NCBI GenBank assembly: GCA_008690995.1
Contig: VRMN01000019.1
Location: 62,001 to 126,000 of the forward strand
DNA length: 64,000 nucleotides
Reading direction: 5' to 3'
Origin: Porphyridium purpureum
Lineage: Eukaryota > Rhodophyta > Bangiophyceae > Porphyridiales > Porphyridiaceae
Positions 20,058 to 29,846 of this stretch are shown one piece after another. The notes under the pieces are model-generated. The model ran no database searches, was not told where the DNA came from, and saw only the letters and a program-made list of their open reading frames with translations. Both the position numbers and the translations under genes were made by a program. Numbering within the stretch: the stretch's first letter is position 1; each line of letters starts with the position of its first letter.

Positions 20058-22163
20058 ATGGCGGTCCTTGCCTGCTGCATTATCGCCGCCGCGGTCGCGG
20101 GTTTGGCGGTTGCGTCCGCGCCTGACGTGCGACGTGATGGTGCAGCTAGTGATGCTGCTGCCGGCGTGAATCTGGCGAGGAACTTGCACTGCATGCAGGT
20201 CAAGAGAAATATCCTGGCCATGGCGCCCGTCGTGCGATCTGTGGAGCGGTATCTTATGGTTCGCTCAGACGATGATCGCGATGACCACGCGCGCGATCAG
20301 TACGTGCCTTTCCACGTCCTGGTGCCTCCGTCGCATGCACATGCGAGTGCGCAGGGACGTCCGGACACGGCGCAGGTGCTTGACGTGATGGTGGCCATTT
20401 TGGACGCAGCAGAGGCAGACGCCGCGAAGTCGCTCGACCTGGAACGCATCGCTTTGTCGCGACTGCACGTTGCGCAGCTCAATGACAACACGTACGAGGC
20501 ACAGATCCCGCGTGAAGCATTCGAGCGCGCCGCGGACCACGCCATCACCGTGGTCGTAATCCTTGGATACTTGGGTTCTGGGGTTATTATACCCGTTCCG
20601 CAACAGGTCGAGTCGATGCGTGATAAGCACGCGGCGCGAGTCACGCTCAATGCGTACGTGCACGAGCCGTACGGTTGTGCACAGCAGATTTCTACGTTCG
20701 AGATTGTGCGAGCACGTGGCGATACCTCAAGCGGGGTGATCTCAGGTCCTGATACGCATGCGCCTGGACCGCTTTCCGTGGCAGATGACAGCATCACGTT
20801 TGGGCCCTATCGTAACTTGCAGCCTCGTCAGTCGGCCTTCACTCAAGTCACGGTGCGCTACCCTGCCGCGTGGCTTGAGGTTGAAGCGTTTGCCAAGACC
20901 GTGCGTCCCTCGCTGTGGGGATCAATTCGTATGCACGAGGACTTGACAGTCGCCGTGTCAGGAAGCCTCGTCAAGTCTGGCTTTTCGCGTGCCGAGCTTC
21001 TTACGGGCCGCGCATCTTTTGAAAATATGGCCAAGATTATCACGGTGGAACTTCCTCCACGTGCTTCTGCGCTTACGTACAAGGACCGCATCGGCAATAT
21101 CACAACGTCATCGCTTGCAGGCCGCAAGCGATCCGGACATCAGCATTGGGAGCTTGAACTTCGTTTTCCCCTCATTGGGCATTCGCGCAACACTTTTTTC
21201 ATCCATTACGATGTGCCATCGCAGGCTATGATGTTTCGAAGTGCCCAGAACGGCCGGTACATGATGCGGGTGCGTCCGGCGCCTTCTGCTCACCCGATGC
21301 GCCTACTCGTGCGACAAATGGAACTACGCATCGAACTGCCAGTAGGAGCATCGCACATCCAGCTGCATCATGCGCCAGAATATCTCGACGCGGGTAGCAT
21401 CACAATGGAGTACGCCGACACGCAGGGCTTCCTCGCCTTTGCGACTCGCCCCGTGCTTGTCGTGCGTTCAAGCAGAAGCATGGTTGCTGATGAATTCTCC
21501 GCGGTCGATGAGATCGAGATCGAGTTTAGCCTGCCGCCAGGTGCTATGCTCAGGGGCCCGCTGACGCTTTGCGTGACCCTGTTTGCCCTCTTTGGCGGGA
21601 TGGTCGTGACGTATCAATACGTAAGCGAGACATTGCGTGTGCATCCTCAAGACGCAATGGACGAGTGGGCTGACATTAGGCGCACCGCATTTAAAAAGGT
21701 GCTTGCCATGGATCGCACCACGCTGGAAACATGTGCAGACGTGCTCAGCCTAGTCCAAGCCCTCCAGTCGACAAGCACTCCGAGTAGCGCTGGCCGTGGC
21801 GACGGCGACCCCGCAGCGCGTGCGATTGCCGCAGAGCGTTTGATTGCCGCAGAGCGTTTCTCGCGCATGGAAAAGGCACTGGCAGAATTAACCACTTCCG
21901 CAGCTCAGCTCGTTCGCGCCGCAACCAAGCAGTGCCCAGCCCTGCCATCCATGTCCGAACACGAACTTGCGTCCTTTTGCGCGACGGAGCTTGCGCCAAT
22001 CGACATTATGATCAAGCACGTAGCCGCGTTTCGGGCGACGGCGTCCAGCAGCCTCAAGCCAGCAGCAGTGTCTGCGGCATCTGCAGGCGCTCTCGTCGAC
22101 GAGCTGCGCGCGGGCCAGGCGCGCATCGTCGCGTGCTTCGACGCGCTGCTCAACGCGTGCTAG
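20058..22163 (+). CDS. OST1: Ribophorin I, oligosaccharyltransferase subunit (OST1)
   Basis: The protein has 701 residues. A signal peptide (MAVLACCIIAAAVAGLAVAS) leads into a large lumenal region with ribophorin I landmarks: FGPYRNLQP, the run ending YKDRIGNITTSSL (the family's Y-R-D-E-I-G-N-I-S-T-S), FPLIGHSRNTFFIHYDVPS (R-F-P-L-F-G-G-W-x-x-x-Y), then one membrane helix near 500-525 (LTLCVTLFALFGGMVVTYQY). Ribophorin I is an ER subunit of the complex that moves glycan from dolichol to Asn; it holds substrates and ribosomes. The cytosolic tail of about 175 residues is helical and longer than I expect. The frame is open upstream, so a longer N-terminus is possible, but a signal anchor at the ATG used is the simplest choice. 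Confidence 0.88.
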   Translation: MAVLACCIIAAAVAGLAVASAPDVRRDGAASDAAAGVNLARNLHCMQVKRNILAMAPVVRSVERYLMVRSDDDRDDHARDQYVPFHVLVPPSHAHASAQGRPDTAQVLDVMVAILDAAEADAAKSLDLERIALSRLHVAQLNDNTYEAQIPREAFERAADHAITVVVILGYLGSGVIIPVPQQVESMRDKHAARVTLNAYVHEPYGCAQQISTFEIVRARGDTSSGVISGPDTHAPGPLSVADDSITFGPYRNLQPRQSAFTQVTVRYPAAWLEVEAFAKTVRPSLWGSIRMHEDLTVAVSGSLVKSGFSRAELLTGRASFENMAKIITVELPPRASALTYKDRIGNITTSSLAGRKRSGHQHWELELRFPLIGHSRNTFFIHYDVPSQAMMFRSAQNGRYMMRVRPAPSAHPMRLLVRQMELRIELPVGASHIQLHHAPEYLDAGSITMEYADTQGFLAFATRPVLVVRSSRSMVADEFSAVDEIEIEFSLPPGAMLRGPLTLCVTLFALFGGMVVTYQYVSETLRVHPQDAMDEWADIRRTAFKKVLAMDRTTLETCADVLSLVQALQSTSTPSSAGRGDGDPAARAIAAERLIAAERFSRMEKALAELTTSAAQLVRAATKQCPALPSMSEHELASFCATELAPIDIMIKHVAAFRATASSSLKPAAVSAASAGALVDELRAGQARIVACFDALLNAC

Positions 22164-22184
22164 GGTTTCCGGTCAGTTCATAGC

Positions 22185-22208
22185 AAAACGCGCTGTTTTA
22201 CTAGAAAC
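22185..22208 (+). promoter_or_regulatory. AAAAC/GTTTTACTA inverted repeat before the ABC-F gene
   Basis: GCAAAACGCGCTGTTTTACT contains CAAAAC and GTTTT arms and TTTTACTA at 22197-22204, about 115 bases before the ABC-F ATG. A GA-rich patch follows at about 22259-22275. No CACTGTACC is seen, as the ribophorin stop is only 20 bases upstream. Confidence 0.35.
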
Positions 22209-22316
22209 GCGACTTTTTGTGCCGGATTTCAGAGCTACGTGCGTGCGCCGTGGCGGCAGCTGGAAAGGAGAGAGCGCGGGCGAGCAGACGAGCGCGATCG
22301 ACGGTTTGACAGCGAC

Positions 22317-24557
22317 ATGGGCAATGGTGGCGCTGCGTTTGCTGGCGCAGCGCATGCGCGCATGCACACGGATGCGCGGATCCGGAGGCATGTGCGTGCG
22401 AGTGAGTTTCGAGGGTGGAATGGCCCGTCTGGAAGGCGCACACACGCCGCTCGCGTCGCGCTACCTCGAGGCAGAATGTCGGCAGGGCCAGCGCGTGGCC
22501 TGCGCATGAAGTTTTCGGCTTCGTCGTCGGATACCTCTGCGTCGGAAACTGCTACTGACAGCAGCGGGCCGCTGCTCATTGAGGCGACGGGGTTGAGCAA
22601 GTCGTACGACGGCGAGCGCGTGCAACTGGATAATGTCAGCTTTCAGATTGCACGCGGCGCCAAAGTAGGCGTGGTCGGGCAAAACGGATGTGGCAAGTCG
22701 ACGCTGTTGCGTATTCTGGCAGGCACGGAGTCTCCGGACGCTGGCTCGTTCTGGACGAGAAAGGGAACAGCTGTCGCGATTGTCGGGCAGGAGGAACAGT
22801 TTGACCCATCGCTCACCATTTCCGAGCTGTTGTTCAGGGCGAACACCGAATCGGTGCGCGCCCTGCGCGAGTACGAAACGATTGCGCGAAAGCTGGAGCG
22901 CGCCGCTCAGTCGAGTGCGATCGATGACCCTTCGGCGGAGCACGCCGACGAGATGGCGCGCCTGACAACTCAGCTGGAGCGGTGCACGGTAAAGATGGAC
23001 GCGCTGAATGCGTGGGATCTCGAAGCATTCGCTCGACAAGTGCTTTCTCGGCTCGGTATTGTGGATATGGAGCGCAAAGTGGGCAGCTTATCAGGCGGGG
23101 AACGTAAGCGCATTGCGCTTGCCGCTGCGCTCATTGAGCGGCCAGAGCTCCTCATCCTGGACGAACCCACGAATCACCTCGACATTGATCGCATCACATG
23201 GCTCGAGGAGTACCTGCAGAACCCTGCGCTCAGCGTGGTGGTGGTCACGCACGATCGGCAGTTCCTGGACTCAGTATGTACGAGCATCTACGAGCTTGAC
23301 TACGGCTCTTTGTACACACATCCAGGCAGCTATGAAGCGTTTCTCGAAAACAAGGACGCGCGCATGGATGCCCAGGAGAAACTGGCGCAGGACGCACGCG
23401 TGCGGCTGCGCAAAGAGCTCGAGTGGATGCGCCGACAGCCGAAAGCGCGCCAAGCCAAGTCCAAGTCGCGCATCGAGAATTTTTACAACCTCCAGAAGCA
23501 GGAAGCGGCGGGCGCGCGCGGGCGTGCGGATCTGCAGCTCAGTGTGCAGGTGTCGCGAATGGGGACCATGGTGCTAAACATGGAAGATGTGTGCCTGTCA
23601 TTTGGCCAAAAGAAAATCCTCGATCATTTTAGTTACGAATTTCAGAAGGGCGACCGCGTAGGCGTGGTCGGCCGTTCGGGCATCGGCAAGAGCGCGTTTT
23701 TGCGTGTTTTGGCGCAGTTGCAAAAGCCCGATTCGGGTGTGGTCACGATCGGTGAGACGATCAAGTTTGGCTACTACGAACAGGGCGGGATCGAGATTCC
23801 AGACGAAAAAGACCAGCGCGTGATTGAGTGGGTGACCGAGGTGATGCAGCGCGCAGGCAACGCCGACATGTCTGCAATCCAGCTTCTGGAGCGATTTCAG
23901 TTCGACAAGGCTCAGTGGTACACGTTCATCGACCGTCTTTCCGGGGGAGAGAAACGGCGCTTGCAGCTCATGAAAGTTCTCGCCGAGAAGCCCAACTTCT
24001 TGGTTCTGGATGAGCCATCGAACGATCTCGACCTGCAAACACTCGAGACGCTGGAGGACTTTTTGAGCGAGTTTGACGGAGTCTTGGTGGTTGTTTCGCA
24101 CGACCGGATCTTCATGGACCGCTTGACAAATCACATCTTTGTGTTTCAGGGCGATGGCGTTGTACGCGACTTCACAGGGACATTCACCGATTATTTATTG
24201 CTTGTGCGCGAAGAAGAAAAACTGCAGAACAAATTGTCTTTCGGCGCTGGTCTCGGTGCCGGCCAGGGCGCACAGAGGGTAGCCGCAGAAGAAAAGTCGG
24301 GCTCAAAGCAAGCCAAGACAGCACAGAAAACGGTCAAGACTAAGCTTAGCTACAACGAGCGGCGCGAATATGGCAAAATCCAGGGGGAGATTGACAAATT
24401 GCAGGAAACCCACGCGCGTGTCAATGAGCAATTGCTTGAACCGTCGCTCAGATACACGGAGCTAGCCGAGCTCAGCGAGGAGCTTGCGCGCGTCGAGGCG
24501 CTCATAGATGCCAAAACGGAGCGCTGGATGGAGCTCGCCGAGCTGGCAGGCGACTAG
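22317..24557 (+). CDS. ABC-F ATPase, Uup/ABCF5-like, probably plastid-targeted
   Basis: The protein has 746 residues. Two ABC modules: Walker A GQNGCGKST near 121 with LSGGERKR near 258 and LDEPTNHLD; then GRSGIGKSAF near 452 with LSGGEKRR near 541 and LDEPSNDLD. Between them is the ABC-F linker (WMRRQPKARQAKSKSRIENF). The C-terminus is a coiled coil starting KLSYNERREY, as in bacterial Uup and plant ABCF5. There are no membrane helices. ABC-F proteins bind the ribosome exit site and adjust stalled translation. About 75 basic, Ala-rich residues before the first module, absent in bacterial Uup, suggest a transit peptide; MSAGPARG and MKFSAS are later possible starts. Its stop lies two bases from that of the convergent creatininase-family gene. 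Confidence 0.88.
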   Translation: MGNGGAAFAGAAHARMHTDARIRRHVRASEFRGWNGPSGRRTHAARVALPRGRMSAGPARGLRMKFSASSSDTSASETATDSSGPLLIEATGLSKSYDGERVQLDNVSFQIARGAKVGVVGQNGCGKSTLLRILAGTESPDAGSFWTRKGTAVAIVGQEEQFDPSLTISELLFRANTESVRALREYETIARKLERAAQSSAIDDPSAEHADEMARLTTQLERCTVKMDALNAWDLEAFARQVLSRLGIVDMERKVGSLSGGERKRIALAAALIERPELLILDEPTNHLDIDRITWLEEYLQNPALSVVVVTHDRQFLDSVCTSIYELDYGSLYTHPGSYEAFLENKDARMDAQEKLAQDARVRLRKELEWMRRQPKARQAKSKSRIENFYNLQKQEAAGARGRADLQLSVQVSRMGTMVLNMEDVCLSFGQKKILDHFSYEFQKGDRVGVVGRSGIGKSAFLRVLAQLQKPDSGVVTIGETIKFGYYEQGGIEIPDEKDQRVIEWVTEVMQRAGNADMSAIQLLERFQFDKAQWYTFIDRLSGGEKRRLQLMKVLAEKPNFLVLDEPSNDLDLQTLETLEDFLSEFDGVLVVVSHDRIFMDRLTNHIFVFQGDGVVRDFTGTFTDYLLLVREEEKLQNKLSFGAGLGAGQGAQRVAAEEKSGSKQAKTAQKTVKTKLSYNERREYGKIQGEIDKLQETHARVNEQLLEPSLRYTELAELSEELARVEALIDAKTERWMELAELAGD

Positions 24558-24559
24558 AA

Positions 24560-25534
24560 TTACGCTTCTGCAATTTGGTTTAAAATCATAGTGAGTCGCT
24601 GTGAGACGGCACAGTAGATGTCCTTGCCGAGCTGCGCGGAAGCCAGTCGCGCGTCCCCAACCGCGCCGAGAACATTTAGGTCCTCGGCTCTCCATGCCAT
24701 GCTCGCCGCGCCGCCATAATAGCTAAGCTCACTAAACTGCACGGCGAGTCCGTCCGCTGCGGATAAAAAGTCAAGCTCCTCGAGGGCCTCATCGACCAAT
24801 GTCGGTTCCAGGAACTGCATGAGCGCTGTCTCTGTAGCGCCGGCGTGGATTCCTATTGCGGACTCACGCACACTAAAGCGAGTGACGGCCTCGGCGCCCA
24901 ACAGTGCTTGTACATTAATTGTGAACACTTTCGGCGACACGTGCTTGAAGCGAAGGGACCGTGCGAAAAGATCTAGATTCGGTGTGTTCCCGCCGTGCCC
25001 ATTCACAAGCACAAGCTTCTCCACGCGCGGCACACCTGCCAGCACTGAGCTGACGACATCATCAAGCAGCTTGTGCAACGTTGTATCGTGCAGCGCCAAT
25101 GTGCCTGGAAACGCAGAGTGCTCAAAGCTTGCTCCAATGCGCAAGGTCTCAAGACGAAGCCACACAACCGAGATCGAGGCAGCGTTCTGGCTACGCTCAC
25201 TGGAAAGTCTGCAGAGCGCCGCGTCCACCAGATGGTCAGTCAGAATAGAATCGGTCGCCAGCGGCAAGTGAGGGCCATGCTGCTCCGTTGCTGCGATCGG
25301 CAACACCACATTAATAGGATTCCGATCTTGCGCATCTGCGTCTTCGATGATTTTCTTCAAGGCCATCCAACTGAGATGTTCCCAGCGATACCATATGCTC
25401 CGGCTTGAAGGCGTTTCAGATGAATTGGAGCAATGTAGGTCCACACGTGCACATTCACTCCGGTCGGAGGCGGATGCCGCGACAAACGCAAATGTGAAAA
25501 AGGCCAACACAAACACCAGTAGCTTGCAGAACAT
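24560..25534 (-). CDS. Creatininase-family amidohydrolase with signal peptide
   Basis: The protein has 324 residues. The first 23 are a signal sequence (MFCKLLVFVLAFFTFAFVAA). The family metal ligands are visible: ATEQHGPHLPLATD gives Glu, His and Asp; VNGHGGNTPN gives a His; HAGATETALM gives the last Glu. The fold is the two-metal creatinine amidohydrolase type, which opens cyclic or linear amides; relatives include riboflavin and mycofactocin pathway enzymes, so the real substrate is open. Secretion or ER entry is unusual for this mostly cytosolic family. Stop codons with the ABC-F gene are two bases apart, so each 3' UTR lies in the other gene. Confidence 0.88.
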   Translation of the reverse strand: MFCKLLVFVLAFFTFAFVAASASDRSECARVDLHCSNSSETPSSRSIWYRWEHLSWMALKKIIEDADAQDRNPINVVLPIAATEQHGPHLPLATDSILTDHLVDAALCRLSSERSQNAASISVVWLRLETLRIGASFEHSAFPGTLALHDTTLHKLLDDVVSSVLAGVPRVEKLVLVNGHGGNTPNLDLFARSLRFKHVSPKVFTINVQALLGAEAVTRFSVRESAIGIHAGATETALMQFLEPTLVDEALEELDFLSAADGLAVQFSELSYYGGAASMAWRAEDLNVLGAVGDARLASAQLGKDIYCAVSQRLTMILNQIAEA

Positions 25535-25601
25535 GATTCGTGAAGCTACGCACTTTCTCTGCTCCGCTGTTCTCTTTTTCGTATCGTCTCCTCGTTGTCC
25601 C

Positions 25602-26480
25602 TCAGCGTGTGCGTGTACAACGCGTGAACGCAGCTCGCAGCAGCACGTCAGCGATATAGAACGTCCCCGAGTCTGGCGCCAGATAAAAGTCGATCGAGTG
25701 AGCCTTTTGCGGCGCAGAGCCTAGCACGTCACTGGACACCAACACTCGCACCGAGCTCGACTCCTGCGAGGCCGCAATGGACTCCGATCCGTCACTGGGC
25801 TTGTCTTCGTCGTTGTCGGTCTGAAAGAGTTGTCCTATCACCTCGCCCCCGATATGCACTGCGACGGTTGCGCCACTCATGGATGTAAACAAGCCCTCCA
25901 CCCAGCTGAATGCGCGAGACTCAGAGCTGCCCGCGGCGCCGGCGAAGCGCGCGTCCGGGATGAAGATGGTGAGCCGGTTGGCCGGCACAGAAAACAACAA
26001 CTCGAGCTCCGGCTCTGATCGCGACTTAAGGCGGTCGCAGTGCCGGAGCAGCGGATCAGGAACGTGCGCTCTGAGTCCTGGGTTGTGGCCAAGTTCTGGC
26101 CACTGCGGATACACGAAACAGATCCAGCGCGAGCGGAAATCCTCTCTGCTGCGCATGCCACGCTCCGACAACGTGAGCTGCGGCGTGTGCGGGCTGTACA
26201 GCTGCTTGTACAGACTTTGCTTGCTTTCGTAATCTTCGTCGGACGCGCCTTGCTGCGCCCGCTCGGTCTCACCTTCCTCACCAAAGTGCAGCTTCAGAAA
26301 TGACTCCCAAAGCCTCACGGGCGAGTCCACACCTTCGCGCGGCTTCCAGATCCCGAAATACAACGCGCGGCAGCTCGTGCACAGCGCCAGAACGTCGCTC
26401 AGCGCCAAATTGAGCAGCACGCGCTCCAGGATCTCCACGGGAAGCGCTCCGACCAAGAATTCCGCCGCCGACAACGTCAT
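25602..26480 (-). CDS. F-box protein
   Basis: The protein has 292 residues. Residues 8-55 match an F-box: LPVEILERVLLNLALSDVLA, then CRALYFGIWKP and a Trp in LWESFLKLHF. F-box proteins join substrates to SCF ubiquitin ligases through SKP1. No WD40, LRR or kelch repeats follow; the rest has a conserved-looking globular part (RSRWICFVYPQWPELGHN) and an acidic patch (TDNDEDKPSDGSES). It lies 67 bases upstream of the creatininase start on the same strand and shares a 143-base divergent promoter with the Z-ISO gene. Confidence 0.75.
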   Translation of the reverse strand: MTLSAAEFLVGALPVEILERVLLNLALSDVLALCTSCRALYFGIWKPREGVDSPVRLWESFLKLHFGEEGETERAQQGASDEDYESKQSLYKQLYSPHTPQLTLSERGMRSREDFRSRWICFVYPQWPELGHNPGLRAHVPDPLLRHCDRLKSRSEPELELLFSVPANRLTIFIPDARFAGAAGSSESRAFSWVEGLFTSMSGATVAVHIGGEVIGQLFQTDNDEDKPSDGSESIAASQESSSVRVLVSSDVLGSAPQKAHSIDFYLAPDSGTFYIADVLLRAAFTRCTRTR

Positions 26481-26623
26481 CCCGTCGCCGCGCCGCCGTG
26501 CACGCGCGTCCCGCCGTCACGGCGAGAACAAGCGCTCGGCGCACATTTCGAGCTCGCCGCGCGAGATTCAGCCAATGCAGGCGCCATCGAGTGACCGTCA
26601 ACTCGCGCGGCAGTGGACTGGCC

Positions 26624-27721
26624 ATGCAAAGCAGGGACTGTGGCATGGCGGCGTTCGCTGGATACTACTGGAGCGCGGCGAGCGGGAGCCGCACGTGTCT
26701 CCGTCGGCATGTGAAAGTCTGTGAGCGGCTCGTCGCCTGTGCGCCTCGTGTGGCGCGTCGCAGTATCAGTGACACAGTCGGCAAGGCAAGTCGAAGAACT
26801 CATGGTGGAACACGATTCGTGGTGCCACGCGCGACGACGTCGGAAGCTGGAACAGATGTGCCGCCGTCAGGGTCGGGCGATTATATGGCTGAGCGTCGGC
26901 TAGCGTTGGGTGCGGCGATAGCGTGCGAGATTCTTGGGTTTGGGATTCCGCTGCTGGCCGCGATAGCGGACGCATCTGCGTCCGGGCAGGACGGCAATAC
27001 GCTGATGCACTTGTTGCAGACCAAGTACAGTACACACTTTGCGATGATGCTGCTCCTCAACGGCTTTGCCGTCATTCATAGCGGCCTGGCGGCGCTTCGC
27101 CCACGTGTTGCACAGCTTGTGGGCGAACGCATCTACCGAGTGATATTCGCGCTCTGCTCGCTCCCAGCAGCCGGGTACGTGATTGCATTCTATATTGCGC
27201 ATCGCTACGACGGCATGCAGCTGTGGACCATCCAAGGCGTGCCGGGTGTGCACGACGCTGTGTACGTTTTGACCTTTGTGAGCTTCCTGTTCCTGTACCC
27301 GGCAACGTTCAACCTGCTCGAGGTTGCGGCCGTCCAAAAGCCGGGATTCCGAATCTACGAGACGGGCATCACGCGCATCACACGCCACCCGCAATTGTGG
27401 GGCCAATTGATGTGGTGCGTGGCACACTGCGCGTGGACAGGAACAACCTTACCTCTTGTAGCGTCCGCGGGTCTGCTCGCACACCATTTTCTCGGAGCGT
27501 GGCATGGCGACGTGCGTCTGCAAAACACGTACAAGCAGGCATGGGAGCAATATGCAGTCCGCACGAGTCTGCTTCCGTTCGCCGCGGTCGTGCGCGGTGA
27601 CCAGACAATCCAGTGGCGCGAATTCGTCAGACCTGCGTACATTGGCGTCATCGCGTTCACGCTCGGTGCGTACGCCGCGCACCCTGCGATGCTGCGCCTC
27701 ATCGGGGAGCTGCATCTGTGA
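26624..27721 (+). CDS. Z-ISO: 15-cis-zeta-carotene isomerase (Z-ISO)
   Basis: The protein has 365 residues. After a basic, Ser/Arg-rich leader of about 85 residues come six or seven membrane helices of the NnrU family. Plant Z-ISO blocks are clear: GITRITRHPQLWGQLMWCVAH, HHFLGAWHGDVRL, RTSLLPFAAV and FTLGAYAAHP. Z-ISO turns 9,15,9'-tri-cis-zeta-carotene into the 9,9'-di-cis form in plastids, using haem b; from memory the ligands in plants include His and Cys of the MWCxAH segment, which are present. The leader begins MQSRDCGMAAFAGYYWS; the second Met (26645) with Phe at position 4 fits a red-algal transit peptide and is an equally good start. Confidence 0.9.
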   Translation: MQSRDCGMAAFAGYYWSAASGSRTCLRRHVKVCERLVACAPRVARRSISDTVGKASRRTHGGTRFVVPRATTSEAGTDVPPSGSGDYMAERRLALGAAIACEILGFGIPLLAAIADASASGQDGNTLMHLLQTKYSTHFAMMLLLNGFAVIHSGLAALRPRVAQLVGERIYRVIFALCSLPAAGYVIAFYIAHRYDGMQLWTIQGVPGVHDAVYVLTFVSFLFLYPATFNLLEVAAVQKPGFRIYETGITRITRHPQLWGQLMWCVAHCAWTGTTLPLVASAGLLAHHFLGAWHGDVRLQNTYKQAWEQYAVRTSLLPFAAVVRGDQTIQWREFVRPAYIGVIAFTLGAYAAHPAMLRLIGELHL

Positions 27722-28830
27722 GCAACGCGCTCGGCGCCAAGTATATGCGGCGCTGTAGAGGACAGACTTTGTCGAGCTACGCTACACAATCAACGCCAAC
27801 GCCGGATGTCAAGCGGCGAATGCACCACATACGAACTCGCGCTGCGTCTGTGGCGCTCTACAGGCACGTGCTGGCAGAACGATGCAAAGATTATGGCACA
27901 TAACGCGTCACAAATCAGCATGCCACACCGCACCAGAGCGTGTTCGCCATCTTCAAGCGGTGCGACAAGATGGAGCCACCTCTTCCCATCCTATGCTCTT
28001 GTCAGAGCATGTGGAAGCGTAAACCTTTCCATGACCGAAGCCTTCTGCGTTTTTTTGCTTTTAACAAGGAGTGCGCACTGCATCCGCAAAGAGATTGATC
28101 TAATAAAGCGTTGCGCGCCATAAAATACATTTTTTGGGGGGAGAATGCAACGTATTCACGCGGCACTTTGAGAAATGCCACGAACGTCCGAGTGCTTCGC
28201 GCGAATCTCCCTTGTCGCGGCTCGTTTGCATCGAGCAAACTCGCGAGGGCAAGAAAGGTATTGATTTCAATGGGTTCACGGGTCGGTTCCACGAAGAAAC
28301 GAAGGAAAAGTTGGAAAGGAGGCTCCGAAATTAGTTGGTGGTTCTTTTGTCAGTATAAGTGGCCTGAATTAACCAAGAAATCCGTCGTCACGAGCGTGTT
28401 TTTCCTCCTTCCGTATTCTCTGTCAACCAGAGTCAAAACTGCCGGACAGGAACTTTCCGTCGCTCAACGAGCGGTCGCGTGCGGTTGGTGTTCGCACACC
28501 GCTGACTGGGACGTCGTTGCGCGACGAGAAGAATCACGGAAAATCTACAGACACTTACAGGTATCTTGCAAATGTCTCGGTGGGACAGCGTATAAATAGG
28601 TGCGTCGACACCTACGAGGCAAGGCAGGCATGCGAAGAATGGTCGCTATATTTGTCAACATACAGGTGTCTTACATTCGACCAATTGGGGTGAGGGTACC
28701 TGAGGCAACGTCGTCGTTGACGTCGACATAGACGAAGAAGAACTAAACGAGGAACAAAAAGAGTGTGACAAAACACGCAGGTTTACTGAAGGCCTTTGAG
28801 GCAACGTTCTGCAGTTTCTTCGTCTTGCGA
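27722..28830. other. Intergenic, 1.1 kb, start of a transposon-rich stretch
   Basis: Frames such as plus 28111-28599 and minus 28002-28292 show no domain. I see nothing else definite here; composition drifts to lower GC going right. Confidence 0.5.
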
Positions 28831-28967
28831 CGGTTAATGACTACCCAGAGTGGTTTCGAAACAGTGCCTCCACTCGCTGTACCACCTTAAATCTGTAACG
28901 TTGGTGAGTATAGCTTGGGGCGGAACAGGACGATCTCGTTTCTGTCACGGATGCAAACACGAAAAAA
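28831..28967 (+). repeat. Dispersed A-tailed repeat, copy 2
   Basis: Same family and strand as 752-908, with the blocks AGTGGTTTCGAAA, TCGCTGTACC and AGCTTGGGG. It ends in GAAAAAAGG. The spacing between the two best blocks differs by about eight bases from copy 1, so it is an older or differently truncated copy. Confidence 0.6.
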
Positions 28968-29315
28968 GGAGCATCAGAGGATTGTCTTTGTCAATCTTAA
29001 TCAAATTCTGAGCAAAATTTTAGTGAATACTGTAACTCATCCAGCACTGCACATCCTTCCATGCTTTGACCCGTTCAGTCATGTGAAACGTTTACGCCGT
29101 GACATACGACTATTCCCGATCAAGTAACAATCAATCGCAAGAATTCGCGCCGAGCCGCCACCTCTCTCCCCGCTATCCACGCTGAAAGCATGCTCTGCTA
29201 TGGCTCTTTTCATAGCCGAACCAAAGAATCACACAATTACTTTGCAGGCTACCTTTTCAACCAAGAATCGTCAAAGCATAAATATGCTGTTCCATCGAAC
29301 GGGTCCCCATGTCAA

Positions 29316-29580
29316 TCAGAAAGATACGTGGTCAGGGCGAAGCGTGTTCAGGATGTTCGTAAACATCACGCTTTGCAGATAGTATTTCACTGTTTCGCCG
29401 TTCATTGCATGTGGCTTCGACTTGATGAATTTGAAATTGCTTTTGGCAGTTCCAAACCACCATTCCACCTCTACTCTCCCTCGTTTCAAGCTCAAATGCA
29501 ATCGTACTCGAACATGTCCTCGTCGTGGATCACTTGAAATACTACGCCCCGTCGTGTACGGACGAATGATTCGCTGTGCT
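29316..29580 (-). pseudogene. PIF/Harbinger transposase remnant (DDE_Tnp_4 C-terminus)
   Basis: On the minus strand the frame reads IIRPYTTGRS, then LKRGRVEVEWWFGTAKSNF and YLQSVMFTNILNTLRPDH. The pattern R-x-x-V-E-x-x-F-G-x-x-K, about 30 residues, then a helix ending in N-I, is the end of the DDE domain of PIF/Harbinger transposases, including the region of the last catalytic Glu (VEVEWWFG). The N-terminal two thirds are not visible nearby, so this is a relic. DNA transposons of this type move by cut and paste between 3-bp target duplications. Confidence 0.65.
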
Positions 29581-29724
29581 CGAGCGTACCCGGAGTGTTA
29601 CCAATGCTGAGCCTTTATTTTCTGCTTCTTCTCTTCTCTCCGAGCAAGACCTGACCGGCTAGTCCGGGCTGGCGCGTCGCCTTTTTATACCCGTACTTCC
29701 GCCAGGGACAGCAAGGCGCCACGA

Positions 29725-29846
29725 GAAATGACAATGCAAATCATTGACATTTCTGCGCGCGTCTAGAAGGTTCTGGAACCTCTAGCTTCTAGAAACGATT
29801 AAACGGTCTACCGGTTTAACAGCTTACCATTTTCGGATTAGCCGAA
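29725..29846. repeat. Cluster of five adjacent inverted repeats
   Basis: GAAATGACAATG/CATTGACATTTC (29725-29736, 29742-29753, one mismatch); TCTAGAAG/CTTCTAGA (29762-29769, 29786-29793) enclosing AGGTTC/GAACCT (29768-29773, 29776-29781); TTAAAC/GTTTAA (29799-29804, 29814-29819); TTCGG/CCGAA (29832-29836, 29842-29846). The density is far above the surroundings. Next to a transposase remnant it could be a subterminal region or a MITE; a structured transcript is the other option. Confidence 0.6.
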
